NCBI GenBank assembly: GCA_008802785.1
Contig: VUYT01000009.1
Span: 434,001-498,000 of the forward strand
DNA length: 64,000 nt
DNA from: Symmetrospora coprosmae
Lineage: Eukaryota > Basidiomycota > Cystobasidiomycetes > Symmetrosporaceae
Direction of reading: 5' to 3'
The translations under genes and the position numbers were made by a program. The stretch's first letter is position 1. Each line of letters starts with the position of its first letter. Of this stretch, positions 46,141 through 58,382 are shown piece after piece. The notes under the pieces were generated by a model. That model did no database searches. It saw only the letters and a list, made by a program, of their open reading frames with translations, and was not told the DNA's origin.

Positions 46141-49100
46141 TCATAATCTCCAAGGTATAGAAGCGGACTTGCTGCGTTGCTGCTGAATCGGGATGTGCGT
46201 GTTTGCGACTGGCGGGGAGCGCGTGCTGGTCTTGACGAGCAGGGCGGTGAGGTCGATAGGAGGGACTGAAGGCGCGCCGTAAGCACCGCTGATCCGTCGA
46301 GAAGGCATGTGTCGCTTCGAATCGTGTGAGACGGCGCGAGGAGTGCCGCTCCCCTTAACGCCAGAGCCGGCGCATGCGACCGAGCCCGAGAGCACCGGAT
46401 TTCCGCTGTCCGTGCTGCGAGCGAGACTGGCTCTGAATGCCGCAGCATTCTGCCATGGCCGCGCATCATTGCTGCTCTTGCCGAGACTGTCCCTGGCGTC
46501 TTGAGGCGAGACGTGACCGCGAGCTGACTCCTGCAGAGGCGATACCTGCTGAGCAGGCGCAAAGACGGAGTCAAAATGAGTCAGCAGGAAGCTGCTCAAC
46601 TCCTGCCATCCTCCTGCGAATTGGAAAGCGTGTCAGTGCATCTCTACGTTTCCTAATCTGCTTCGCACTCACCTCCGACCCTCAGCATGACCGTCTTCGA
46701 GCGCAGAATGCGAGCATAGTAGAGGCGAGGCGGATCGCCAATGAAGTACCGCCCTACTTCATCATGGTGCGTCTCGGCGGGTGTGATGGTCACGGGCACC
46801 TGGGACACGAGATACAGTCAATCAGCTGGGGCGCCTCTAGAAAGTCATACGACATGCAGCATCTCACATTCATGCCATTGACGATCCTAGCGACAGCGAC
46901 ATCGAGCTTGCGCTTCGAGTTGGCCCGGTAGTGATTCGGCCGCTGCGCAAGGTCGAGATGCTTCTTGCTGCTGCGGCGATTTGAGCTCCGGCGCGTAGCA
47001 CTCGGCGGACTCGACTGTTCCTCATTCACAGAAGTCGCTTCCGACTTCGCTCGTCCGGCCAGAGATTGCTGCAACAATTGCGTGGGCGTTGAGATTGTCG
47101 GAGTAGGCGCGTCCCGTGACGACTTCCGAGACGTCGAGCGCGGAGCGAGAGAGTTGGATGCGCTTCGTCGCGGCGTCGGGATTGCAGGTGAGGATGGGAT
47201 GGGCAGGCGGGAGGCGAGGGAGGCGGCCGACGACGTGGACTTCGTTCTTGCGCGAGGAGAAGCTGTCACAGGGATGCGCGAGAGTGAAGAGCTGCTCGGG
47301 AGACGCGGACTCGCGAAGCTCGGCGGGCCAGCTTGCGATCCTGACGAGATATTCGAGACGGTGGACGAGCGCGATACGCTGCGAAGGCTCTGACGTTTGC
47401 GGGCGGCATTGTCGGCTGACTGGCCAGAAACTGTGCGACGCGAGTAAGTTGACAACTCGCTCGCGATGCTGCTGCTGCGCGAAATCGATCGTTGCGAGTC
47501 CGTAGGACTGTGCGGCGCGTCTTCGCGAAGCGCCAAGCTGCGCAGCTCTCGCCAGACTCCCTGAAGCTGCTGCAGGCGCTGCAAGACCCGTGGGTCGTCC
47601 TCCACAGGCCGCGCTGCCTCCTTCGTCCGCTCGACAGCACACTCTGCCGCCAGGAGAGCATCCTCCCGGACGTCGACGCCTTCCTCATTCTCCTTGTCAT
47701 CATCGACCGCGTCGAGCAGCTTGCTGATAGCAGCATCACTTTCGCTCGCCAGCGAAGCGAACTTGGCGAGCTGCGAGACTCTTCCGACGTCCACCGCCTT
47801 CTCCTCGAGTAGCTGACGAGTGGCTGCATACGCTGCCTGCTCCTCCTCGCTGCCATCACACGCGAGATCTTCGAGATGAGCATGCGCGAGCGACACCTGC
47901 CTCTGAGCTGCCTCCGCTTCTTGAGTTGTCGGCAGCCGCTGCCGCGACAGACTTGTGGGCAGCGGACGCAAGAGGCTGTCGAGGTCCAGCTCCGCGATGG
48001 CATCCCTCAAGTCGGAGACTGCAGAAACGCTGGCGAGTCCGGGCGAGCTGAGCGATAAAGGGGGAGGCACGACCGGTTCCGCAGAGGCCGTGACCGAGCG
48101 CAGCAGGGCGTCTTCGGTTGCGTAAACCTCAGGGCCAAATACGTCTTCGGACGTCGCTGTCTTTTGCCGGAGGCGTGTGCTGAGCTCCTGAATGTCCTCA
48201 TCCGATGGTGAGAAGACAATTGATGGATTTGAGGAGGACACAGTGATTCCTGCGGTGCTTTGCGTAGGCGGCCCTTCCTCCGCTCCAGTCTCCGACGGCT
48301 CCCTTTCCGCCTCGCTCTCCGTCGCTTGACGCCTGCGCTTGTCCTTCGCCTCTTCCTCATCTTCCTCTGCCCGCCTATTCGCCTCCGCTTCCCTCTCGAC
48401 GCGTTCTTCTTCCTCTTCCTCATACCTTGCCAGCTCTTCTGCTGCTGCGCGTGCTGCCCTTTCCTCTTCTTCCGCTTGCCTTTGGCTGTCTGCTTGGAAG
48501 GTCATCGTCTCCAGCTCCTCCTCCGTCCGCTTCTGCGCTTCCCGGATGCCATGCACCAGCTCATCAACAGCAGCGACTGCCACCTCACGTAGCGATTCGA
48601 GCGTGCGCTGAGCTTTCTTGGGAAGCCGCCCACTTCGAGGCACGCTGTCGAGCTCTGCTACTCGTGCACGCATTTCCGAGCTGGCGGTCGAAAGGCTCGA
48701 TAGTCGAGCTTGCCGAGTTCGCAGGTCTGCGTCAGACGCATGCGCTGACGAGACAATGGCGGCTAGCTGCTCGTGCGAGGTCGCAACCTCTCCCTGCAAG
48801 CGAACGAGTCCTTCGCGAACCTCATTGGCGCCGCGAAGCTCGACAGTCGCGGCTTTGCGCTCGGCCAGAAGGGCGGACACGCGCGTCGCGAGCGTGTTGA
48901 CGTGCGAACGCACGCTATCGTCTAAAGTGGCGAGCTCCTTTGCGAGGGATGGTGGCAGCACGTCGAGGGTGGTTTCTGACGGGCAGGCGAGGAGCGCTCT
49001 CGTGCTCAAGCCGGTACTGAAGCTGTTGCAGTCCGTTTCCAGCTCGGTCTGAGGTGCAAGGATGCTCTCGACTGATGCAAGGTGTAGGTCTGCATCCGAG

Positions 49101-51227
49101 TGCCCCGGAATTGCAATAACGATCTGTCAGTATCGTGCGGATCTCGACATTTCGGACTTAGCGAGACCAGCCCACCTTCTATCAAGACAGCGAATGCCTC
49201 TAGGCGCTCTATCAATGATAGAGCCAGCGCCTCGACAGCCTGTACTTCCGTCTTCTGCCTCTGTACGGCGACGGGGAGCTGCTCGCTCCGCCTCGTAGTC
49301 GTCTGCGCGTCTCGCGCGCCAGCCAAACTTGTGTCCAGTGCCGTCAATAGTCTCGCATCTACATGAGCGAGCTCTTCTCGAAGCTGCTGTACCTGTGCTT
49401 CGAGAACTTGCAGCCTTGACGCAGGTGCTGTAGCTGTCGATTCCTCCGAGAACGTCAAGCCTGTCGGAGACGCAGGGGACGCGTTTGAAGCTGGTCGCCA
49501 GCGACTCCTAGCGATATAGGCATTGGCAGCTGCTGTCCTGCTCACTGCAGCCTCTACCTCGTTCTCCACCGCCTTCCAGAGTGTCCACGCCCTCGCTCTG
49601 AATCCCAGCGCCTGCCGTTCCCACTCGAGCAGTGAGCGCGCCGCATTGCCAGCGCTTGCCAAGGCGAGCATGGCCTCCTGCACTTGTCTGCGCACATTAG
49701 AGTCGATGCCATACTGCTGCAGAGTCGATGCGATGCCGGCTGCGTGTGGCAGGACGTCCTGGCTGGCTTTGGCGAGTGCTGCCTCGAGGCTGCCGAGCTT
49801 CCCGGTACGATGCAGGCCGTCCCTCTCGAAGGCTGCGCTGTCGCTGAAAGAACGCAGCGAGATTGCGTCGAGAACGAGCGGCTGCACCTCCGTGCGCGCC
49901 TGACGAAGGTCGGCGAGGGCGGCGGCTGCGTCCCGGATGAAAGCCTGGGCTTCGAGGAGGGTCGTGACGGCTTGGCGATAGTGATTGACACCCGCTTGTA
50001 CCGTCAAGAGCTGCTGCTGACTCTGCTCTGCTCGATCTTGCAAAAGCTCTTGAAGCTCCGCGTTATGATGCTGCTGTTCCGGCGCACGCTCCGGATGACA
50101 CGGTAGCCGGATCTTGGCGAGAAGACCCTCAATACGCGCTTGCGCATCTTGAGCTGCGGCAGATCTGCGCTCAAAAGCGCTGGCGAGCTCGTCCGCCGGA
50201 AGCTTGAGGGTCGCCTCCCGAACGTCCCTCCCTAGCTGCTCCAAATCTGTCCGCTGCGCGTCGAGGCTGGACGCGATCTCGTCCGCCTCCTTCCATTGCT
50301 TTGCCAATGCTCGACAGAAGTCGTCGACACCGGCTACCTCTGCCTTCGTCCGAGCTTCGAGCGCATCTTGCGCGTCGAGGTACCGCTCCGGCAGCGGTTC
50401 CGGCGAGCTGTCGATGAGGGCGTCGAGCGTCTTGCCAGAAGCAGGCATGGTAGAATGCAGGAGCGTGTGTAGACGTGCTGTGAGCGCAGCTAGATCGAGG
50501 GATACGATCTCCGCGCGCATCTGCCGAGTCTGCTGCGAGCTCGGTGCTCTTGACAGCCCGACTGATCCGAGGACGCTATTGCGGAGCGGGCTGCTTTGTA
50601 GTGGGCCGGAGGAGGAAAGGTCGGCCACAGTGTCCGCATGGGGATCCGGGCGCCATCTCGCTTTATCCAGGAAGCGCGGCAGCGCGTGGTCCAGCAATGT
50701 CTTCCTGTCCTTCTCCACTTGCGCCACCTGCGCGTTCCACTTGATGCGCGTCTGGAGCAGCTTGAGCGCCTTTGAGCGCACGCGCAGTAGATGAAGGAGC
50801 TTGTCGAGCGAGAACAGGGTCGATAGGGTGATTTCTATCAAGTCCGTGTCTTCCGGACTGAGGCTCTTCTGGGACGCAGCTGGGGGAAGTCGCAACATGT
50901 CAGCCGGCTCCTAGCGGTATCTGCACGGCAGCACTCACCCTTTGCGAGTAGGCGCAGTGACCGCAGCTCTCCCTGGTCAAGCTCGTTTGTTGCCTGCTCT
51001 ATCTCCTCCATCTCCTGCCACTTGCTCTCGAGCCCGACATCGCTCCCGACGAGGACGCCGTCCAGCGACTCAAAGCTCGGCAGGACGCTCTCCTCCAGCC
51101 GCACAATCTGACTCTGTATCCAGATCTGCTTCTTGCTGAAGCGCGACAGCGAGATGACGTGCCGCTGCTCGAGGGAGTGCGTTGCGCTGCTCGACGCCTG
51201 CGACTCTGACCGGGCGTGCGCGTGCAT
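46141..51227 (-). CDS. Long coiled-coil protein with GAS2 microtubule-binding domain
   Basis: Five exons (51227-50939, 50879-49176, 49089-46868, 46799-46673, 46613-46141) give 1604 residues. About 900 residues of spectrin-like helices and coiled coil (SRFSKKQIWIQSQIVRLEES, many Leu/Glu/Arg heptads) are followed by an acidic Glu/Arg coiled coil (about 48360-48480) and a Ser/Arg/Pro-rich region. The GAS2-type domain spans three exons: HYRANSKRKLDVAVARIVNG, GRYFIGDPPRLYYARILRSK, TVMLRVGGGWQELSSFLLTH. GAS2 domains bind microtubules in animal spectraplakins. No calponin-homology actin domain is seen. One SRIP, an SxIP-type EB1-binding motif, lies in LSRIPVTASPRAR. An in-frame ATG at 51296 is an alternative start. 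Confidence 0.86.
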
Positions 51228-51963
51228 TTGGGCGCAACCGACCAGCTTCTGGCTATCTGAGCAGGAGCAATGCGAGGCCGACCGTGCAATGTCCAAGATC
51301 TAGCATGCTCGTATGAATGAATGTATTGCACGCAGTTTCATTGAAAGGTGCGGGTGAAGCAGAGGGGTCTAACAATTCGGTGGCAGCACGGTGCGTCATC
51401 TGCGGCTTGATAGATGTTCGCAAGCTTGCCACGATACAGAAAGAACGGTAGAATGCTATCACGTACGCGCACATCAACTTGCTGATGGGGTAGAAGGCTA
51501 AGAGTACTACACCGGGGCACATCAGCTTGCTGATACAGGTAGAGCCGACAGTATCGGTGAGGCTGTAGCCAGGCAGGGCGGAGCTTCCTCCTTGCAGGAA
51601 ATCGAAATGCGCTAGACTTGCTCTCACTCTGCAGCTTGCTGCAAAAGAACGTCATTCGGTCGGAGAGAGAGGAAGAGGTTTAGTAGCAGCAGGCTGCTGG
51701 GAAAGCGTGCTAAGGACATCAGGCTTGCAGCTTCCTGCGACGGAAAAGACACTGCGAGGATTTTCTTCGGTCGCAGCAAGCTGCGTTGTGATGCCGACAT
51801 CATGACCATGCTGCACAGTCTAACAGGAAGGGATCAGCAGCTTGCTGCGTCAGGAGAATGACGCTTCTTAGGTGACATTTCATTTTCGCAGCTTGCTGCA
51901 TCAGGAAAGAGATTACCGCGAGGAGAGCTAATCCACGCAGCAAGCTGCGGTAGTTGCTGCCGT
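51228..51963. promoter_or_regulatory. Upstream region of GAS2 gene with dyad cluster
   Basis: 736 bases between the RAD51D-like stop and the GAS2-protein start. Its left part probably contains the GAS2 leader; 51473-51949 holds a cluster of 14-base dyads (separate entry). Confidence 0.5.
51473..51949. repeat. Cluster of NNCAGC-WW-GCTGNN dyads
   Basis: Copies: ATCAACTTGCTGAT 51473-51486; ATCAGCTTGCTGAT 51521-51534; TGCAGCTTGCTGCA 51630-51643; a variant near 51687-51700; a variant near 51725-51738; CGCAGCAAGCTGCG 51772-51785; GCAGCTTGCTGC 51837-51848; the same at 51888-51899; CGCAGCAAGCTGCG 51936-51949. Arms pair around a TT or AA centre. Centres lie about 38-64 bases apart with one gap of 109. 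Confidence 0.85.
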
Positions 51964-53269
51964 CTATGCTACACGTAGTTGACGCCGTCCGTCTCGAGTG
52001 CTGTCCACCTGTGGGCAGACTATGAACAGCCATATCAGCTTGTGTCGACCAAAAGTAACGAGCCGACTCACCGCCCGCCTACTCCTCCAGACCTCTACGA
52101 TCCTCCGTCTCTCATCCGTGCTAGCCGGGAACGCCTCGCCCGTCCTGCCCATCCAGATCGTCCAGTCGCAGAGATACGTGAATGTCGGTCCTAGAGCAGG
52201 CTTCGTCCCTCTGAGGCTTGGAAAGACCGACAGCCCAGGTCCGCTTGGCGCCGAAGTGGTCGTGCTGTTGGTGAGGAGCGTGACGCACGGCAGGGAGCGG
52301 AGCAGGCGCATGAACGACACCATCTTTGCGTGCCCCTCGGCCGACACTGCGCTCAGGAGCGTCCGGAACACGGGTGTGACGCTGTCGATGATGATGAAGC
52401 GGAGCTGCATGGGCCGGCGCTGCGCGGGCTGCGCGTGTGCGTCCGACGACTCCTGCAGGCGCGCAAACCCGCCCGTCAGGCTCGGTGCGGCATCCTCCGC
52501 TGCACCGGCAGTCTCCGGGACGACGTCGATGCGCATCTCCTCCTTCTCCTCGTCCGCCTTCTCGTCGACCGCCTCGTCCCCTGGAAACCCTTCCTTGGCG
52601 ACCTTCTGCACAAGCCTGGTGATGCTGCCGAGCTCGAACGAGCGCGCGACAATGAGCCTGTCGAGCGGCGGGCGACTGTCTGCCATGTCGATGTTGATGC
52701 TGTCCCTTCGCTCGTTTGCCAGGGCAGAGAGCATTCTTTGCGCTCTTTCAGCGGAGAAGGTGGAGGTGGTGTCAAGCCAGAGGGCGAAGGCGTCCGGGGA
52801 GTCGAGCAGGGTGCGCAGGACGGTCTGGAGGGCCAGCTGTGCGCATGATGTCGGACTACATGTCAGCGGCAGAGTGACATGAGTCGGCCGGCAGAAGACC
52901 ACGCACAAAGGTCTTGCCGCTTCCCGTTCCGCCCGTCAGCTCGACGACATCCCCAGGCCTGAACCCTCCATCGAGCAGCGTGTCGTCCAGACGCGCGCAG
53001 CCGGTCCTTGCCCATGCATCTCGATCCTGCTGCTTGTTGTCCAGAGCAGCCAGGTACAGGGCATCGGCACTCCTCCCTTCGGACGCGAGGAACGACTGGA
53101 TCTTTGGTCGGAGGGCTTCTGCCGCTGAGGGTAAGGTCTGGCGGGCGAAGAGGAGGTCGGCGTCGGTGTGCACGCCGAGCGATGCGAGCAGAGTGAGCTG
53201 GGAGGGGAGGTGTTCTGTCTCATCCTGCTGCTGCAGGAGGAGGGGCAGCAGGACGGACAGTGCGACCAT
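51964..53269 (-). CDS. RAD51 paralogue, RAD51D-like
   Basis: Recombination mediator ATPase of the RecA/Rad51 family. Three exons (53269-52907, 52836-52072, 52008-51964) give 390 residues. The N-terminus is helical (LTLLASLGVHTDADLLFARQ). It has TGCARLDDTLLDGGFRPGDV and Walker A GGTGSGKT at the exon 1 end, joined to FLALQTVLRTLL. Walker B is FIIIDSVTPVF, and a later RecA-core segment LPCVTLLTNSTTT follows. An acidic insert (DEAVDEKADEEKEEMRID) is unusual for the family. XRCC2 and S. pombe Rdl1-type alternatives cannot be excluded. The last intron (63 bases) is in frame and stop-free. Its promoter is shared with CAF-1. Confidence 0.85.
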
Positions 53270-53541
53270 TCTGCCTGTGCCTGGTGAGGATGATGCTCAG
53301 ATTGCGGGCAGCTCGGACAGGGCGAGGATGATGATAGCATTGTGCTCTGTGTGCATGATTGTGTGCACTATGTGAAGTGCTTGCATGTGCATAGCCATAT
53401 TAGATGATGCGCTGGAGCAGAGCAGATCTAAACCCGGCAGCCATCTGTCGCCCCTCGACGCGCTCTCTCTCTCTGCTTTGCCCTCTTCTCATCTTCGCCA
53501 GGGACAGCAGATAGACGGCAGCATAGCAGAAAGTGACTGAC
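53270..53541. promoter_or_regulatory. Divergent promoter of RAD51D-like gene and CAF-1 large subunit
   Basis: 272 bases between two divergent ATGs, with a CT-rich tract (about 53455-53490) near the CAF-1 start. No ACGCGT box was seen. Confidence 0.5.
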
Positions 53542-56500
53542 ATGGTCGACGACACGTCCGAGTCCAGCCGGCGGAGCAGCTCGTCCTCGTCCTCGTCTGC
53601 GACAGGGCGGCCCAGCAAGGACGGGGAGGAGCACGCGAACGAGGTCATCCAGCTCGACGACGGCGACGGCGACAACAGCGTACAGGGTGGGCACGGCAGT
53701 ATGGAGACGGACAGAGGGGATATGCTCTGCCATCGCTCACTGTCGCCCATTCGCTGCTGCTGTCCCGCTCGTCGCCATCCGCACAATCAACGCGTTCTCC
53801 TCTCCCCGCGCCCAAACGCGTCTATCCTGTCCCCATGCATCCCCATCCCGCAGATATGACCATGGAGCTCGATGATGATGAGGAAGAAGAACAAGGCTCA
53901 GCTGCTGGCAGCAGCAGCAAGAAGCAAGCCTTGAAGGATGACGGCAGCAGCAAAGGCAAGAGCAGTACCAAAAGCAACGACAAGGCAGCAAAGAAGAAGC
54001 GGAAGAGCGGAGGTGCGCATAGACCTGGACGAGCCGTCTTCACGCGATTCAACACAGGGCTCGCACTGATGCTGACGCTTTCATCTATACTCGGACTGTA
54101 GCACAACCGAACGGCAAAGATGAAGGAGCGAGCTCGGACATCGAAGTTATCGCCGAACTGTCCTCCTCGACCGGGACGACGAGCAAGGACACCAAGAGCA
54201 AATCCGCGGGCAGCTCGGCAAAGCGACAGAAGCTGAGTGAGCTGAGCGCGTGTCGTCCGAGTCTCTACTGCGGCGTGCCTGACATCCGCGCTCTGTGCTA
54301 TGCGCACAGAAAACGGCAAGCCCGCCTCTACGTCCGGCTCCAAGGCCGGCAAGTCCAGCGAAGCTCCCGCACCCGCAAACCCCCTTGTCTCGCTCAAGAA
54401 CAACAAGCTCGTCATCAAGCAGAAGGCGTTCAACCTTGTCAATCACAACACCTTCCTCGAGAGTGGGTGTTTGCCCTGACGCTCGATGCGAGATCCAGCT
54501 GACCGGCTGCTCTAGAACGTATGGCTTGGAACGCAATGCTCGAGGAGCGCGAGGGCAGTCCGCTGTCCGAGATCCCGGAGGAGCATCACACCCTCTTCGC
54601 TATGGTCATCCAGGAGTCGTGCGTCCTAGATTTCGGCCGTGAGCAGGCAAGATCGCAGCTGACGCGGGCGGCAACGATCTGTACTTCCACAGCGAAAAAT
54701 CACCCGCCGAGCTGGCAAAGCATCTCAAGGAGGTCTTGGCGCCTGCCGCTGTTGGTGACGAGGACAGCCAGTCCGCTGTCGGTCAGTCCTGCACAAGCTG
54801 CTTTCCCGCGTCCCGAGTCAGCATCTGACTTGATCATTCACGTGTGCAGAGCTCTTGCCTCTGCCGCTCATCAAGGCTATTCTGAAGGAGCTTGCCGAGC
54901 GGACCAACTACGGCCTGCATGATCCGCCTGTCAGGCCTGACGACGAGGACGACGAGGAGGACGACGAAGACAACTTGGACGCTGAGGAGCGCGACCTCCC
55001 AAAAGAATTCGACAAGGTGCCAGCGGGCCTCAAAGCGTGGCGGTGGGAGGTCAAGAACCGCGCAAAGGTGTTTGGGAGCCTGCCTAGCGAGCTGCGCGAC
55101 AAGATTGACGCGAGGGCACAGGAGCGCGCGACAGTAAGGCCGCTTCAGCATTTCCCTCTCACTTTCTTTCTCGAGGAGGGCCGCTGACTCACCGTGCGTG
55201 CGTGGGTGACCGCCGCCAGGTCCGCGGACTGGCCAGGGAGCTCCTCGCGTCCCTCTCGAAGAAGGAGCAGCGGGACCTGCTCAGCGTCGGCACCGCGTCC
55301 TCCGAGTCCAAGGGCAAGCAGAAGGTGTCGACGAAGGACGAGGAGGACGGCAACGCCAGCACGACCAAGGCGAAGAGCAATGGGAAAGGCAAGGCAAAGC
55401 AGAAGAAGGGGGACAGTGAGCTTGAGGATGACGCTGGACAAGGGAGTGACAACAATGGGGAGGGAAGCAGCAAGGATGGCGCAGCGAAGAAGCCGGCGGC
55501 GGTGAGTTGAGTGCAGGCGTTCTCCCTCTGTCGAAGTGGACAAGCGGGCTGACTGAGCGTTCTCGATATCGCCTTGGGCCTTCCAGAAGAGGAAGAAGAA
55601 AGAAATGACGGAGGTGGAGATTGCCGAGGCCGAAGAGAAGGTGAGCTCGCACATTCATGTTCATCTCGTTCTAGGATCGACGAAGCTGACTTGGAGACCT
55701 GCGCGACACGAGTAGAAGCGGGCCAAAGAGGAGAAGGTGGGTGTCTCTCCAAGATCTCGCACTGGGCAGCAGCTGACATTGTCTGATTGCATCGTCACCC
55801 GCAGCAACGCGAGAGTGAAGCCAGAAAGGCAGAGACTGAAGCCAAAAAGGCAGCAAAAGCCATCAAGGACGCCGAGAAGAAGGCTGTCGAGGACCGCAAG
55901 GAGCAGGAAGCCAAGAAGCAGCGCGGGCTTTTTGGGAACTGGCTCGCGAAAGCGGGCACATCTCCGCCCGTCGAAAGCTCATCCTCGACGCCTGCGAGGC
56001 CCAAACTGCCTGCTTCGACGAGCTCAGGCACACTCACGCAGTCTGAGCGCAGGTCGAGCCACCAGAAGCAGGGAAGCGTGGATGTGGGCACTCCTGGGCC
56101 CGAAAGCAGCGCCCTGAGAGCCAGTCGCGGCTCAGAGGGCGTGAACGCAGACGAGGAGGAAGAGATCAGCCGCGCTCTGCCGCTTGGACAGGTCGACCCG
56201 CACGCTGGGTACAGGCGCGCCTTCAGGCCGTTCAAGCCGAGACAGGGCGTCTCGATGGCTCCTATCAATGTCTTCACACTTGAAAGGCAGCGCTGCGAGG
56301 CAAAGGGCAAAGGCAAGGGTGTCAAGACGGAGGAGCCGAGTGGCGCGACCGACGATGCGGACGAGACGATGGATGACGACACGGTCATCAGCGCCGAAGG
56401 TGAGGTCTGGTCGTGCAGATTTCTCCGCTCACGGGCCGCAGAAGCCTGACTAATCGCCACGCTCGACACTGGCAGCCTCGCTCAAAGCCTTTCTGGCGCA

Positions 56501-57754
56501 AGCTCAACGCTCCCGTATCCCAAGTGCAGCCTTCCAAGTCTCGAGCGCTACCTTCCCGACTGTTGAGGACATCATCACGCAGATCCAAGAGCACGAGCTG
56601 CGCGGCGACACGCGCGAGGCGGACCGGGTGCGACACATCCTGCGGAATCCAAGCAAGGTGCAGATGAAGCTGCTCAAATTCCACCAGGACGTCCGGCCGG
56701 GTTACTGGGGCACGTGGACGAAGCGCAGCCCGCTCTCGTCCATCTCGAAGGGGCGCAACCCGTTTGCGCAGGACTCGGACATGCTCAACTACGAGTACAA
56801 CAGCGAGGAAGAGTGGGCCGAGGACCCAGAAGACGCAGAGGATCTCGGCGAGCTGCTCAGCGAAGGCGAGGAGCCCAGCGAGGTCGACTCGGAGGACGGA
56901 GGGTGGCTTGCCGGTGACGACGAGGAGATTGAGATGGAGGAAGGGTACGAGGCGATGGATGTCGACCCTAGCGACCCGGCTGCGTCCGCTGCGACCACAA
57001 AGAAGAAGCACCTTCAACCTGGACTCCGAAAGACGGCTGCGGCCAAGCCGCTTGTCGAGATCATCAAGGGGCCGTACTTTGTTCATGGTGACAATGCCTC
57101 GGAAGACGAGCAAGACGAAGAGGCTGCTAGGGAGAAGGAGGCATTACGCAAGTACCTCGCCCCTTTCTCGATCGTCTTCCTGCGTGAGTGTGCCTCGTCA
57201 TTCTCTGGCTGTAGGCATATGTCGGCTGACATGGCAAGTGCCCGCTCGCTGCAGAACCAGGGGACGCCGGCATCGACCCCTTTCTCGCCATCGAGAAGGA
57301 GGCCTCGCCCCTGCCTGCTGCAAAAGCTGCGACTGTCAATGCCAACGACGGCGATGCATCCCAACCTGCAGCGGCTGCCGTCAACACCCTTACAGCCAAG
57401 GCCAGATCGCTCGATCCGGCTCACGTCCCTCTGTTCAACAAGACGGTGTTGGCCAGCCTGACGCGCAAGAAGCCGGACCTCATCAACGAACTGGCGGCCG
57501 CGTTTTTGGCCAATAGCATCAAAGTCACGAATGCTCTGCTTACAAGGCATGCAGACGCGTTTGTCGAGAAGAAGTCCGCCAAGAACGTCAAGGATGACCA
57601 ATGCATTTGGGAAATCCTGGCCGAGCCAAAGGCGCCCAAACCGGCAAAGACAGGCGAGACCAAGAAGGACAAGAAGATCAAGAAGGTTGCAGAGAATGAT
57701 GGAGAGAGCTCTGCACCGCCCAGCGAGATGGACGTGCCTCCTCCAGCGCAGTAG
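53542..57754 (+). CDS. RLF2: Chromatin assembly factor 1 large subunit (p150/Cac1)
   Basis: Histone H3-H4 chaperone subunit that works with PCNA at replication forks. Thirteen exons (53542-53686, 53854-54012, 54102-54236, 54310-54462, 54516-54618, 54693-54781, 54850-55133, 55220-55501, 55587-55640, 55716-55736, 55805-56399, 56476-57183, 57255-57754) give 1075 residues. An acidic, Ser-rich N-terminus is followed by a KER charged helix split over exons 9-11, including a 21-base exon (KRAKEEK) and QRESEARKAETEAKK. Next comes AFRPFKPRQGVSMAPINVF, then the CAF-1 A signature VRPGYWGTWTKRS, GRNPFAQDSDMLNYEYNSEE, EWAEDPEDAEDLGE (histone-binding acidic region) and a C-terminal winged-helix-like part. 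The first intron (167 bases) is long for this region. Confidence 0.93.
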
Positions 57755-58382
57755 CCTGCGTTCAGGGCGGGGGCGTGGGAGCCTTCGTGACAATCTTGCA
57801 AAACGCGCAGCAGTCTTCAGCCACCTCTCAGCCCATGCAAGTAACGACATCACTATCACGCTTCACGCAAGCTTTAGCTCTCACACAACAGACAGTCGTC
57901 TGTCCTTCCCTGGCGCAGTTTTTGTCCTTCCCTGCGGCAGCTTCTGGAGCGCCCTGTTGTACTATTTGACCCCGTACCTCACATCTGGCTGCCATGCCGT
58001 CTCGAGCATCTCTTGTCTGCTTCGAGCAATGCTGTGCCCTGCCATTGAACAGAGTCTTGCTTGATGCTTGATGTGCTCGCGGTTTTGCCACCAAGTCCCG
58101 GATGGCGCGGCCATGCTTCTTGTCATTGTGACCATCGCCCGTTCTGCGCCAGCGCGGACGTCGACCATCCCACTCGAGGAGGAGTACAGAACGGTCCATC
58201 CGCGTTGCTTCAGCGTGTTGCGACTCGCATCCATCGAAGGTCTCCGCCTAGCTCGGATCCGGGTCCCGCTCGTCCGACGTACCACGAGCAGGACCTCCGC
58301 CAGGACACCACCTGAGACTTTCGCTTCTTCGCGCCAAGCGCACTGTCGTATTCTAGGGAAAGAACCCGAACAATCGGGAGCG
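57755..58382. other. Intergenic with possible APN1 N-terminal extension
   Basis: 628 bases between CAF-1 and APN1, both on the plus strand. From 58068 the frame is open and in phase with APN1, with ATGs at 58068, 58071 and 58113, so a longer basic N-terminus is possible. Nothing else was recognised. Confidence 0.5.

Noticed and set aside
51473-51949. Dyad cluster read as a CRISPR array or transposon ends
   Set aside because: The repeat is only 14 bases with variable outer pairs, spacers are not uniform, no cas or transposase genes are present, and the genome is eukaryotic.
54632-54651. A 20-base GTGAGC...GCAG intron in CAF-1
   Set aside because: Too short for splicing. The 74-base intron 54619-54692 keeps the frame and has a CTGAC branch site.
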